Positions 25,484 to 36,306 are shown, counted from the first letter of the stretch. The stretch is 64,000 nucleotides of DNA from Rhizobium phaseoli (GCF_003985125.1 NZ_ML133580.1:62001-126000); one strand, 5' to 3'. Numbers and translations: made by a program. Notes: generated by a model not told the origin, from the letters alone.

Positions 25484-26557
25484 ATGATATCCGAAGCGCC
25501 GCCGTTCTGGTGGAGGAAAGCCGATTGGCGGGCCTGGCTGCTGGCGCCGCTTTCCTTTCTCTACGGCCGTGTCGCCGGCCACCGCATGGCCCATGCGCGC
25601 CGCGCCTCCGTATCCATTCCCGTCATCTGCGTCGGCAATTTCACCGTCGGCGGCGCCGGCAAGACGCCGACGGCGCTGACGATCGCCCGCGCCGCCAAGT
25701 CGAAAGGCCTGAAACCGGGCTTCCTCAGCCGCGGTTACGGCGGTTCGCTCGACGTGACGACGGTGGTCGATCCTCATCATCACCGGGCCGTCGCCGTCGG
25801 CGACGAGCCGCTGCTGCTTGCCCAGGAGGCGCTGACGGTGATTTCCCGCAGGCGCGTCGACGGCGCGCAGCGTCTGGTGGCGGAGGGCGCCGACCTCATC
25901 ATCATGGATGACGGTTTCCAGAGCGCCCGGCTGGCGATCGATTATGCCCTGCTGGTCATCGATGCGACGCGCGGCCTCGGCAACGGCCATATCGTGCCGG
26001 CCGGCCCGGTCCGCGCACCGATCGGCCAGCAACTGCGCTCGGCGACGGCTTTGCTGAAGGTCGGCGGCGGCCAGGCCGCCGACAGGATCGTCCGCATGGC
26101 GGCGCGCGCGGCAAAGCCCTATTTCACCGCATCGCTGAAGGTGCGCGGCGACGACCGGCTCGCCGGCATCAGGGTGCTGGCCTTTGCCGGCATCGCCGAT
26201 CCCGCCAAGTTCTTCCGCACCGTCGAATCGCGCGGCGCCGAAATCACAGTCGCCAAGACCTTCGGCGACCACGAGCACCTGAGCGAGGACGAGATCGGCG
26301 ATATCCTGACGACCGCCCAGCGCCAGGATCTTCTGATCGTCACCACCTCGAAGGATTTCGTCCGTCTGTCCGGCCATCACGGCAAGGCGCAAGAGCTGGC
26401 GCAAAAGTGCCGGGTGATCGAAGTCGACATGGTCTTCGACGATCACCTCGCCCCGGGGCTGATCATCGACCGGGCGATCGTCGCCTGCCGCGAGCGCCGC
26501 CTGCGGGAGATGAAAGCCGGGGATAAGGCCATTCCTCGCAAGGCTGAACCGCTGTAA
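25484..26557 (+). CDS. lpxK: Tetraacyldisaccharide 4'-kinase LpxK
   Basis: This phosphorylates the 4' position of the lipid A disaccharide at the inner membrane. The 357-aa protein has a membrane-associated N-terminal helix (LLAPLSFLYGRVAGH). The P-loop-like GNFTVGGAGKTPTAL, the RGYGG segment and DDGFQ near residue 143 (catalytic Asp region) follow. The start is ATG at 25484; the frame upstream to 25394 looks non-coding. Elsewhere in rhizobia lpxK is followed directly by DUF2093 and mutL; here 4 kb of transporter genes intervene. Confidence 0.96.
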   Translation: MISEAPPFWWRKADWRAWLLAPLSFLYGRVAGHRMAHARRASVSIPVICVGNFTVGGAGKTPTALTIARAAKSKGLKPGFLSRGYGGSLDVTTVVDPHHHRAVAVGDEPLLLAQEALTVISRRRVDGAQRLVAEGADLIIMDDGFQSARLAIDYALLVIDATRGLGNGHIVPAGPVRAPIGQQLRSATALLKVGGGQAADRIVRMAARAAKPYFTASLKVRGDDRLAGIRVLAFAGIADPAKFFRTVESRGAEITVAKTFGDHEHLSEDEIGDILTTAQRQDLLIVTTSKDFVRLSGHHGKAQELAQKCRVIEVDMVFDDHLAPGLIIDRAIVACRERRLREMKAGDKAIPRKAEPL

Positions 26558-26611
26558 CGAGTGCCGCAAAAGGTGGCAAAGTTCCTTACAAACCCCAGGG
26601 CGGCGGCGACG

Positions 26612-27496
26612 TCACGCGATCGAGCGGAGTAAGGTTTCGCGGGCGGAGGTCAGGTGCGCGCGGCAAGCCTGATCGATCGAGGCGATATTGCGGCTTTCAA
26701 GGGCCTCGATCAGAGCGAGATGCTCCCTGATGGCGACCTCATTGCGCGTCCGCTCATCGCGCTTGTTCCACTGATAGTGATAGTGGAAGACGATGGCTAT
26801 CACGTCCTGGAAGCTTTCGACAAACCGGTTTGGCGCGACGGTCGCAATGAGCCGATGGAATCGGCTGTCGAGCTCCGAGAAATCCTGAAATCGGGCGTCG
26901 ATATCCGCGAGCAGCTCCAGATGTGCCGCCCGCATGGCCCGGACCTGCTTCCAGATGGGCGAGCTGTCGGGCAGGCTCGCAAACAATCGTGCGGAGCGCA
27001 TTTCGAACATTTCCCGGATTTCGAACAGTTCGAGCGCGAAATTCGCGGTGAAACCTTTGAAAACCCAGCCGGCATTCTGGCGCTTCTCGATCAGCCCATA
27101 TTTCTGAAATCGATTGAGAAATTCACGCACGATCGTTGTCGCGACCCCGAATTTCCTCGCGAGTTCCGCCTCATTGATCTCGGTGCCCGGACAGGCATTG
27201 TCGCGCAGCATCCACTCCATGAAGCTCGTCTCGACCTGTTGCGAAATGGCTAAGGTCTCTTCCTTCGGATAGCGCTCTATCTGCTGCGGGTGCTCACGCA
27301 TGATCCGCCCGTGCGCTTCAGATACGATGACCCCACGGGCGGACATGCTCGCCAGCACCTTCCGCACCGTCGTTCTGCTCACGCCAAGCTGGGCGCGCAG
27401 TGCGTTTTCGGACGGCAGTTCCGCTCCAGGATCGAACGTCCGAAGGAGGTCGATCATATCGTTGAAGGCCCGCTTGAAGGTCGTATCCGTTCTCAT
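26612..27496 (-). CDS. GntR-family regulator with two tandem winged HTHs and an FCD-type domain
   Basis: The 294-aa protein begins with a GntR winged helix-turn-helix (residues about 5-68, ELPSENALRAQLGVSRTTVRKVL). A second HTH-like block follows at about 85-145 (INEAELARKFGVATTIVREFLNRFQKYGLIE). An all-helical FCD-like effector domain covers about 150-290. Normal FadR-type members have one HTH. It is divergent from the sugar ABC operon and most likely regulates it. The start is ATG at 27496. Confidence 0.85.
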   Translation of the reverse strand: MRTDTTFKRAFNDMIDLLRTFDPGAELPSENALRAQLGVSRTTVRKVLASMSARGVIVSEAHGRIMREHPQQIERYPKEETLAISQQVETSFMEWMLRDNACPGTEINEAELARKFGVATTIVREFLNRFQKYGLIEKRQNAGWVFKGFTANFALELFEIREMFEMRSARLFASLPDSSPIWKQVRAMRAAHLELLADIDARFQDFSELDSRFHRLIATVAPNRFVESFQDVIAIVFHYHYQWNKRDERTRNEVAIREHLALIEALESRNIASIDQACRAHLTSARETLLRSIA

Positions 27497-27522
27497 GGCG
27501 CAACCCTTGGTATGATTTTCTA

Positions 27523-27580
27523 TCTATAAAAAACAAGTTGACGTACGTGTATCGTATGTTTCTTATGTATAAAAAACGAG
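27523..27580. promoter_or_regulatory. Direct repeats and promoter of the sugar ABC operon
   Basis: The 10-base sequence TATAAAAAAC occurs at 27525-27534 and again at 27568-27577 in the same orientation, 43 bases apart. Both lie in the 101-base gap between the divergent regulator and permease genes. Between them lies TTGACG (27538-27543), a possible -35 for the operon, and the palindromic ACGTACGT. The repeats could be operator half-sites for the double-HTH regulator. Confidence 0.5.
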
Positions 27581-27597
27581 GGGGAGGCTAGGGGAAT

Positions 27598-28656
27598 TTG
27601 GAAGACTCCGGGATTCTGCCTCAGAATTCGTCCCGGCCTGGTGGATCGCAAGATGCAACCCTCCATCCGAGACAATCTGGCATCTCATTGGGGCTGAAGC
27701 TATTGAGCCTGGGCCCGCTCTTGATCCTCGTTCTGCTCATCGCGGTCGTCAGTTTGATCACGCCGGCCTTTCTAAAGCCCGTCAACCTGGGAAACATCCT
27801 GGCGCAGACCGCAGTGATTGCTGTTGTGGCGATGGGGCAGCAGCTCGTTATCCTGACGCGTGGGATCGATCTTTCTGTCGGCTCTAGCCTGGCGCTGGCC
27901 ACGGTCATCGGCGGACTCGTCTACCAGCAGGTTGATTCCTCGATCGTCGTCATCGTGGCCATGCTGCTTGCAGGTGCCGTCGTCGGGGCAGTAAACGGCG
28001 TGGTCTTTGTCTATGGCCGGCTGCCGCACCCCTTCATTATCACAGTTGCGACCTTGAGTATTTGCCGCGGCCTGGCACTTTCATTGGCTCCCGGCCACAC
28101 CACCATGCGCGGGATGCCCGATGCGGTTGCCGCGATCGGCGGCGGTACGACGCTTGGTGTGCCCAACTCCTTCTTTGTCGTCGTTATATCCGCGCTTCTT
28201 TTTCTGATCCTGACGAAGTCGATGGTCTTCGGCCGATGGATCTATGCTGTCGGCGGCTCGCCGAATGCCGCCAGAAGCATGGGTATCCCGGTAAAGGGCG
28301 TTTTGCTCGCGACCTATATCATCTGCGGCTTTTGTGCAGGTGTCGGCGCGGTGCTGCTTGCCGGACGGACCGCCGCTGCATCACCAATCTATGGCAATCT
28401 CCTGGAGCTCGACACCATTGCTGCGGTGATTATCGGTGGCGCCAGCTTCCTTGGCGGACGGGGCCATCTGGGCCATGCACTGATCGGCGCCGTTCTGATC
28501 GGTGTTATCCGCAACGCCCTTAACCTGCTCGGCGTCGACGTGTTCTTTCAAATGATCGCGATTGGGCTCGTCATCGTCATCGCCGTGGAGGCCGATGTAC
28601 TTCGCAACCATCTCGAGGCGCGCGCGCGTGTGCTTCAAACGGCGAGAATACAATGA
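27598..28656 (+). CDS. Sugar ABC transporter permease (RbsC-type)
   Basis: A 352-aa inner-membrane permease of the carbohydrate-uptake-transporter 2 family. It has about ten hydrophobic segments and the typical ILTRGIDLSVGS segment and AVGGSPNAARSMGIPV cytoplasmic loop that contacts the ATPase. The start codon is TTG at 27598 with AGGGG just upstream; no better start is available before the first helix. It overlaps the ATPase gene by 4 bases. Confidence 0.92.
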   Translation: MEDSGILPQNSSRPGGSQDATLHPRQSGISLGLKLLSLGPLLILVLLIAVVSLITPAFLKPVNLGNILAQTAVIAVVAMGQQLVILTRGIDLSVGSSLALATVIGGLVYQQVDSSIVVIVAMLLAGAVVGAVNGVVFVYGRLPHPFIITVATLSICRGLALSLAPGHTTMRGMPDAVAAIGGGTTLGVPNSFFVVVISALLFLILTKSMVFGRWIYAVGGSPNAARSMGIPVKGVLLATYIICGFCAGVGAVLLAGRTAAASPIYGNLLELDTIAAVIIGGASFLGGRGHLGHALIGAVLIGVIRNALNLLGVDVFFQMIAIGLVIVIAVEADVLRNHLEARARVLQTARIQ

Positions 28657-29417
28657 GCCCTGCATCCGCGACACCGGCACTTTCGGTACGAAACGCGCAG
28701 AAGCGCTTCGGGGCGATTCATGCCCTGAAAAATGTAAGCTTCGATGCCTATGCAGGTGAAGTAACCGCTCTTTTGGGTGACAACGGCGCCGGCAAGTCGA
28801 CGCTCGTCAAATGCATCAGCGGGCTTCACAGTCTCGACGAAGGAGAAATTCTTGTCGACGGAGCGCGTGTTTGGCTCAATTCAACCGCGGCAGCCCGCCG
28901 CGCCGGTATTGAGACCGTCTATCAGGACCTGGCGCTTTTCGACAATCTGACTCCCGTCCAGAATTTCTATTGCGGCCGAGAGATCTCGTTTCCGTCTTGG
29001 CTGCCGCGTCCGCTCCGCTTCCTCAACACAGGCATGATGAGGCGGGAAGCAGCAAGCGTCATCGATCGCCTGAAGGTCAAGCTGCCGAGATTCGACGCGC
29101 CGGTCGCACTGATGTCCGGGGGGCAGCGACAGGCGATCGCGGTCGCGCGCGCCATCGTCTTTGCGCGCAAGCTCGTGCTCCTTGACGAACCTACGGCGGC
29201 CCTCGGGCTTCGCGAGGCTCGCCAGGTTCTTGATCTGATCAATCAGCTCAAGGCCGCCGGCAATGCGGTGATCTTGATCACGCACAATATGGAACATGTC
29301 GTCGAGATCGCCGATCGGGCGGTTGTGCTGCGCCAAGGTCGCAAGGTCGGTGAACTGAGGCCAACGGAAGCGAATAAGCAGGACCTGGTCGCGATGATTG
29401 TTGGCGCCGGGGCTTGA
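28653..29417 (+). CDS. Sugar ABC transporter ATP-binding protein (single-domain)
   Basis: A 254-aa ATPase energising the permease. Walker A is GDNGAGKST (near residue 42), the signature is MSGGQRQAIAVARA and Walker B is LVLLDEPTAAL. Typical RbsA partners are about 500 aa with two ATPase domains. This one has one domain and probably works as a homodimer, as in FrcA-type rhizobial transporters. The start overlaps the permease stop. Confidence 0.93.
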   Translation: MSPASATPALSVRNAQKRFGAIHALKNVSFDAYAGEVTALLGDNGAGKSTLVKCISGLHSLDEGEILVDGARVWLNSTAAARRAGIETVYQDLALFDNLTPVQNFYCGREISFPSWLPRPLRFLNTGMMRREAASVIDRLKVKLPRFDAPVALMSGGQRQAIAVARAIVFARKLVLLDEPTAALGLREARQVLDLINQLKAAGNAVILITHNMEHVVEIADRAVVLRQGRKVGELRPTEANKQDLVAMIVGAGA

Positions 29418-29496
29418 GGGGAGATCGCTGCTTCGTTGGGGCAGCGGACAACGAGATCGCTCTAGAGGAGAGCGGTCGAAACATGGGAGGTGTATC

Positions 29497-30414
29497 ATGA
29501 AACGGCATTTCCTGCTGGGAGCCTTTGGGATCCTGGCCGTCGCTGCAGTACCGTCCTTGGCGCAGGACCCGGTCAAGCTCGGCTTCATAACCAAATTCCC
29601 TGTACCGTTCTTCGCAACCATGGAGAACGCCGCGAAAGACTATGCGAAGAGAAATCCCGGCGTCGAGATCATTTACGGGCAGGGTACGTCCGCAACCGAC
29701 ATCGAGGGCCAAATTGCGCAGATCGAGTCGATGGTGACGCGAGGCGTGCAGGGCATCGCCCTTACCCCCGTCGATCCCACCGTATCCACCGCCCTGGACA
29801 AGGCAGTTGCCGCCGGCATCAAGGTCGTGTTGATGGATAACAATATCCCGGATTGGAACGGCAGGACGGCGCTTGCCACGACCAACAATTTCGCCGCGGG
29901 CAAAATCGCGGGCGAATATCTCAAAACTGTTCTTAAAGCCGGCGACACGCTCGGGATTCTCGAGGGCGTGCCCGGCGTGCCGGCGCTTGATGACCGTGTG
30001 AAGGGGATGATGGAAGGGCTGAGCGGCCTTGACGTCAAGATCGTCGGAAAAGGCGCGACAAACTGCACCGAGGAACTCGGGATTAATGTCGCCGAGGATC
30101 TGCTCACCAAGAACCCGGACCTTAAGGCCATCTATGCCGCCTGCGGTCCGCCCGCTGCCGGTGCAGCTCGCGCAATCAAGAATGCCGGCATTGCCAATGA
30201 CAAGATTGTGCTGGTCGGTTTCGACTTCTGCTGTGGCGAAGAGGAGGCGCTGAAGAGTGGTGTCGAGGACGCGTCGGTAGCGCAATTCCCAACCAAAATG
30301 GCTGAGCTCGGTGTGGATGCCCTGGTGAAATCGATTCGCGGAGAAAAGGTCGAGTCTTTGATCGACTCCGGCGCGGCCCTCGTAACGCCCGACAATATGG
30401 CAACCTTCAAGTGA
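29497..30414 (+). CDS. Periplasmic sugar-binding protein of the ABC transporter
   Basis: A 305-aa type I substrate-binding protein (RbsB-like). The signal peptide ends at about residue 22 (SLAQ). The mature part starts VKLGFITKFPVPFFATMENAAKDY and includes GVQGIALTPVDP and the hinge region LVGFDF. The start at 29497 has GGGAGG 7 nt upstream. It is the last gene of the operon. The ligand is probably a monosaccharide; three Cys pairs (CTEE, AACG, FCCG) are unusual for the family. Confidence 0.92.
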   Translation: MKRHFLLGAFGILAVAAVPSLAQDPVKLGFITKFPVPFFATMENAAKDYAKRNPGVEIIYGQGTSATDIEGQIAQIESMVTRGVQGIALTPVDPTVSTALDKAVAAGIKVVLMDNNIPDWNGRTALATTNNFAAGKIAGEYLKTVLKAGDTLGILEGVPGVPALDDRVKGMMEGLSGLDVKIVGKGATNCTEELGINVAEDLLTKNPDLKAIYAACGPPAAGAARAIKNAGIANDKIVLVGFDFCCGEEEALKSGVEDASVAQFPTKMAELGVDALVKSIRGEKVESLIDSGAALVTPDNMATFK

Positions 30415-30747
30415 ACCGTCGCCCCTTTGGGTCGTCAGAGGCGCGAAGCAGTGTCACCTCTTTATCGGATTGATATCGGGGAACTCTGCGGCCCGAAGCT
30501 CTATTGGCCAGTCGATGCGGAAGGCGCGGCGGATGAGCCGATGCCTTCCGGTCGTCGGGCGACCGGAGTGGATATTCTCGTTGCAACAACTCCGGGCCGC
30601 AGACCAGAGGACTATCCTCCTTGGCCCCGCGGACACTCCTTGTATTCGCCTCCGCCGCAGCGTTTGCGTTGTCTGTTCCGGCCTCAAAACTGCACGCTTT
30701 GAAAGTGATAGAGCGTCTTGAGCACGCCGGTAAAAGGCGGTTCCGTT
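30415..30747. other. Unassigned spacer after the ABC operon
   Basis: Short open frames occur on both strands (for example 30427-30702 plus and 30454-30687 minus), but I recognise no domain. Base composition and codon pattern do not look like a functional gene. It may be the right-hand junction of the inserted transporter block and could contain scrambled remnants. Confidence 0.4.
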
Positions 30748-30978
30748 CTAACGCCGCTGGTTCGGCAGCACGCCGGCGCGTTTGTCGGCTTCGATCGCCG
30801 AGATCACGTCGGCATAGGGCTCCTGGCGGGCGACGCTCCAGTAGCGCAGCTCGTCGAGCGGAATATGTTTTCCCGTCATCGCGCAGACGACATAGGAGCC
30901 GGGCGAGACAATCTGGAAATCGCCGTCGAGATAGCGGATCTTCGCCTCGCGGTTTCCGTGCCCTTCGAACAAATTCAT
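30748..30978 (-). CDS. DUF2093 family protein
   Basis: A 76-aa protein with the conserved REAKIRYLDGDFQIVSPGSY and IPLDELRYWSVARQEPY segments. DUF2093 is an alphaproteobacterial family of unknown function, normally found between lpxK and mutL. The start has GGAACGGAG upstream. It lies 67 bases downstream of mutL on the same strand. Confidence 0.88.
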   Translation of the reverse strand: MNLFEGHGNREAKIRYLDGDFQIVSPGSYVVCAMTGKHIPLDELRYWSVARQEPYADVISAIEADKRAGVLPNQRR

Positions 30979-31045
30979 GTGCTCCGTTCCCTGCAGTCTG
31001 TCATGCGTCTGCCATACTCCCGCAACAGCCGCTTTGCCAGCTTTT

Positions 31046-32866
<1,821 letters not shown>

Positions 32867-33048
32867 GGGCTATTTTCAGGGATTCGCGGGCTGGAGGGAA
32901 GGGGATTCCATAGGTTTTACAGAAGCGTGATCTGCGGCGTCCCTGTTTCGACGGTCAGCAGTGTTAAGCCGGTTTTAACAGAAAAATGGCATTTTTATTC
33001 ATATACCTCCGGAAGCTGCGAAATCGAACAGATGTGGGACGCAATAGA

Positions 33049-34779
33049 ATGAGTGCCGGCTTCGAAAAGGCGGACACGTCATCGGAAATCGACGGAACGC
33101 CCGCCGAGGCCGATCTGCAGACGGCGCTTTTCGATGTCGTGTGCGACAGCCTTTCGGCAGCGTTCATCATCTACGACAAGAACGATCATCTGATCTTCGC
33201 AAGCCGCCAGATCCTCGAATTCTTCCCGCTGTCGGCCGAGATACTGAAGCCGGGCACGCGGCTGCGCGATTTCCTGGGCGCAATCTACGATACCGGCGTT
33301 CGCCAGCAATATGAAGTGAGGCAGGGCGGCGCGCTCAGCCGCGAGGACTGGCTGTCGCAGAAGATCGCTTCCCATTGGCGCGAGCGCTTCGACGCCGTCG
33401 AGCGCCATGGCGCCGACAGCTGGGTCCGATTCGTCAAGCGCAGGCTGCCGGGCGGTTACGGCGTCACCATCGTCTCCGACATTTCCGAGGACAAGAAGCG
33501 CGAGGAGCAGTGGCGTTCGGATCTGGAGCGGGTGCAGCTCACCGAGGACATTCTCGACAATCTGCCGTTCCCGCTCTTCGTCAAGGACCGCAACCTGACC
33601 TATGTCGCGGTCAATCTCGCCTTCTGCGCGAAATACCAGACCACCGCCGACGAGGTGCTCGGGCGCAAGAGTGGCGACCTTTTTTCGCCCGAGATCGCCA
33701 AACGCTTCGAAGAGAGCGACCGTCACGTGCTGGAGACCGGCGAAATGTCGATCTCCCGCCAGCGACAGATCTCCCGTGACGGCATCGAGCGCGACATCGT
33801 CAGTCGCAAGCACCGTATCGGCAAGCCCGGTCGCTATTTCCTGGTGTCGACCACGCAGGACCTGCCGCGCGACGGCGCCGATCTCGAGGAGTTCGACCGC
33901 GCCTCGGCGGTCACCACCTCCGCCAACCAGAGCTATCGCCGCGCCTATGTGCCGGTGCCGAGCGCGGTGGAGCGTCGCGAGCCGGCGGCGATGGAAGCGA
34001 TCGTTCCGGAGAATTTCTCCGGCCGCAAGATCCTCGTCGTCACCGCCGATCTCGCCGCCGAGGCCGCGGCCTTGCGCACGCTGGCGAAATACGGATTCGA
34101 ATCCTGTTCGGTGCGCGGCGAGGACGAGGAGGAGCGTTTCCTGGAAATCGCCACCTCCTCCGGCATCTCGCTCGACCTCTTGATCATCGACAATCAGATG
34201 GGCATGCGCTGCCTCGAGCTTGCCGAGCAATACGGCATACCGTCGCTCGTCATGGACGGCTTCCAGATCGCCAACGAGCTCACCTTCCAGATCGCCCGCC
34301 ATTTCAATCGCAACAGCCGCAACAACGGCGCCGGCACGGATGCGGATTGGGAAATCAGCATCTCCGACGACACTGTCGGTCTGCAGGTTCTCGTCGCCGA
34401 AGACAATGATATCAATCAGATCGTCTTCACACAGATCCTCGAGGGCCTCGGCTATCGCCATATGATCGCGGCGACCGGCGACGAGGTCGTGCGCCTCTGG
34501 GCCGAACACCGGCCGCAGGTGGTGCTGATGGACATCTCCCTGCCGGGCTTCAACGGCTTTGAAGCCGCGCGCCTGATCCGGCAGATGGAGGAAGCCGGCG
34601 GTGCAGCCCGCACCCCGATCATCGGCGTGCTCACCCAGGCCTTCGAGCGCGATCGAGCCGAATGCGTCAAGTCGGGCATGGACGACGTCATCATGAAGCC
34701 GGTCAGTCCCGACATGCTCGAGGCGGTTTTTCAGAAATATTTGGTGGAAGAGGGCGTTCGGGTTCGAACGAGCGCGTAA
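33049..34779 (+). CDS. PAS-PAS-REC-REC signalling protein lacking a kinase domain
   Basis: A 576-aa cytoplasmic protein. PAS-like domain 1 spans about residues 25-140 and PAS domain 2 about 165-285 (ILDNLPFPLFVKDRNLTYVAVN). A degenerate receiver covers about 324-430 (KILVVTAD ... LLIIDNQMG). A full receiver covers about 444-565 (VLVAEDNDIN, phospho-Asp 495 in VVLMDISLP, T/S switch in GVLTQ, Lys in IMKPV). No HisKA or HATPase domain lies between, so it looks like a hybrid kinase with its catalytic core deleted. The start is ATG at 33049; an alternative lies at 32986. It precedes a GGDEF-EAL gene by 160 bases. Confidence 0.88.
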   Translation: MSAGFEKADTSSEIDGTPAEADLQTALFDVVCDSLSAAFIIYDKNDHLIFASRQILEFFPLSAEILKPGTRLRDFLGAIYDTGVRQQYEVRQGGALSREDWLSQKIASHWRERFDAVERHGADSWVRFVKRRLPGGYGVTIVSDISEDKKREEQWRSDLERVQLTEDILDNLPFPLFVKDRNLTYVAVNLAFCAKYQTTADEVLGRKSGDLFSPEIAKRFEESDRHVLETGEMSISRQRQISRDGIERDIVSRKHRIGKPGRYFLVSTTQDLPRDGADLEEFDRASAVTTSANQSYRRAYVPVPSAVERREPAAMEAIVPENFSGRKILVVTADLAAEAAALRTLAKYGFESCSVRGEDEEERFLEIATSSGISLDLLIIDNQMGMRCLELAEQYGIPSLVMDGFQIANELTFQIARHFNRNSRNNGAGTDADWEISISDDTVGLQVLVAEDNDINQIVFTQILEGLGYRHMIAATGDEVVRLWAEHRPQVVLMDISLPGFNGFEAARLIRQMEEAGGAARTPIIGVLTQAFERDRAECVKSGMDDVIMKPVSPDMLEAVFQKYLVEEGVRVRTSA

Positions 34780-34939
34780 TACTGATGGCCGTCGTCTCGT
34801 CGCGGCATCCTGCACTTGCCGACAGCGTCAACTCCACAAATTTGAAACTGGTCGGGCTGTCAGGGCGGTTGATTTACTAGCGAATTGTTAAGAAATCCCG
34901 GTCATTGTTTGCTCGCTGCGGAGGAAAGCTCGGGTTTGA

Positions 34940-36304
34940 ATGATGAGATCGGCGGACATGGCTTCCTTGACCGTGAGTCATAGTGAGCTCCAGGCGATGG
35001 CCTATACCGATCCGCTGACCGGGTTGGGAAACCGCAATCGCATGCGCGAGAAGGTTCTGCAGATTTCCGCCGAGCGCGCCAGCGATCCGGCTCCCTTCAC
35101 CATCGGCATTGCCAATCTCGACAGTTTCAAACCGATCAACGATCTCTTTGGCTCCTCGGCCGGCGATGAGATCCTCTGCCAGGTCGCCCATCGCCTCAAG
35201 GCCTGCATTCCTGATGGCGCGATGGTCACCCGTCACGACGGCGACGAATTCGCCTTCGTGCTGCCGTTGATTTTCGAGCGGGCGAGTGCGGAGAAATTCG
35301 GCCAGATGATCCGCGAAGTGCTGTCGGCGCCCTATGATCTCGGCGACCGCAACGTCCGTCTCTCCGCCTCCTTCGGCTTTGCCATCTACCCCTTTGCCGG
35401 AGAGGACTGCGAGGAACTGCTGAAGAGCGCCGAAACGGCGCTCTATCGCTCCAAGCGCCGCGGCCGCGGCCAGATCACCGTCTATTCGCGGGAGATCGCC
35501 CAGGAGATGAAGCGCGCCACGCAGCTGGAGCAGGCGCTGAGAAACGCCATCATCTCAGACGCAATCGACGTGCATTTCCAGCCGATCGTCTCGTTGTCAA
35601 ACAACCAGGTCGTCGGCTTCGAGGCGCTGGCGCGCTGGAACGATCCCGATCTCGGCTTCGTTTCGCCCGGCGTCTTCGTGCCGCTCGCCGAAGAGCGCGG
35701 TTTCATTGACGCCCTGTCGGAAACGCTGCTGCGCAAGGCCGCGGAAGCAGCGCTTTCCTGGCCGCGCGAACTCTTCCTGTCGTTCAATCTTTCTTCGGCG
35801 CAGCTGATGGATCCCGGCACGAGCGGCAGCATCCTGTCGATCCTCGGCCGGGTCGGCTTCGATCCGCATCGTCTGGAACTGGAGATCACCGAGACGGCGG
35901 TGATGGGTTCGGCCGACACCGCCCACCGCATCATCGCCGATCTGCGCGCCGCCGGCGTGCGCATTTCGCTCGACGATTTCGGAACCGGCCAGTCGAGCCT
36001 CGGGCGCCTGCGCGACTTCATCTTCGACAAGATCAAGATCGACCGTGCCTTCGTCTCGCGCATCAATTCCGACCGCGCCTCCGAACACATCATCAAGGCA
36101 ATCCTTGCCATGTGCGACGGCCTGGAACTGGAAGTCGTGGCCGAGGGAATAGAGGATTACGCCGAGGCGGTGAAACTGCGCACGCTCGGCTGCGGCATGG
36201 GCCAGGGCTATCATTTCGGCCGCCCGGCCGATGGCATCGCTACGCTGCGCTTCCTGCACGAGAACTACTACGACACGGCGATCACCGAGCGCGTCAGCGC
36301 ATAA
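34940..36304 (+). CDS. GGDEF-EAL protein (c-di-GMP turnover)
   Basis: A 454-aa soluble protein with no membrane segment. The GGDEF domain (about residues 20-180) has the variant DGDEF (residues 100-104), so cyclase activity is doubtful. The EAL domain (about 195-445) keeps GFEALARW, FNLSSAQ, LEITETAV, LDDFGTG, KIDRAF and VVAEGIED, the set needed for phosphodiesterase activity. A net c-di-GMP-degrading role is the best reading. It follows the PAS-REC gene on the same strand, and the stop is followed at once by a triplicated repeat. Confidence 0.93.
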   Translation: MMRSADMASLTVSHSELQAMAYTDPLTGLGNRNRMREKVLQISAERASDPAPFTIGIANLDSFKPINDLFGSSAGDEILCQVAHRLKACIPDGAMVTRHDGDEFAFVLPLIFERASAEKFGQMIREVLSAPYDLGDRNVRLSASFGFAIYPFAGEDCEELLKSAETALYRSKRRGRGQITVYSREIAQEMKRATQLEQALRNAIISDAIDVHFQPIVSLSNNQVVGFEALARWNDPDLGFVSPGVFVPLAEERGFIDALSETLLRKAAEAALSWPRELFLSFNLSSAQLMDPGTSGSILSILGRVGFDPHRLELEITETAVMGSADTAHRIIADLRAAGVRISLDDFGTGQSSLGRLRDFIFDKIKIDRAFVSRINSDRASEHIIKAILAMCDGLELEVVAEGIEDYAEAVKLRTLGCGMGQGYHFGRPADGIATLRFLHENYYDTAITERVSA

Positions 36305-36306
36305 GC

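Noticed and set aside
23750..26569. 939-codon open frame antisense to waaA, the HAD gene and lpxK
   Set aside because: It spans three well-supported genes on the other strand and shows no motif; a GC-bias shadow frame.
30427..30702. 91-codon frame after the sugar-binding protein gene
   Set aside because: No domain, no conserved composition, and competing frames on the other strand. Treated as spacer.
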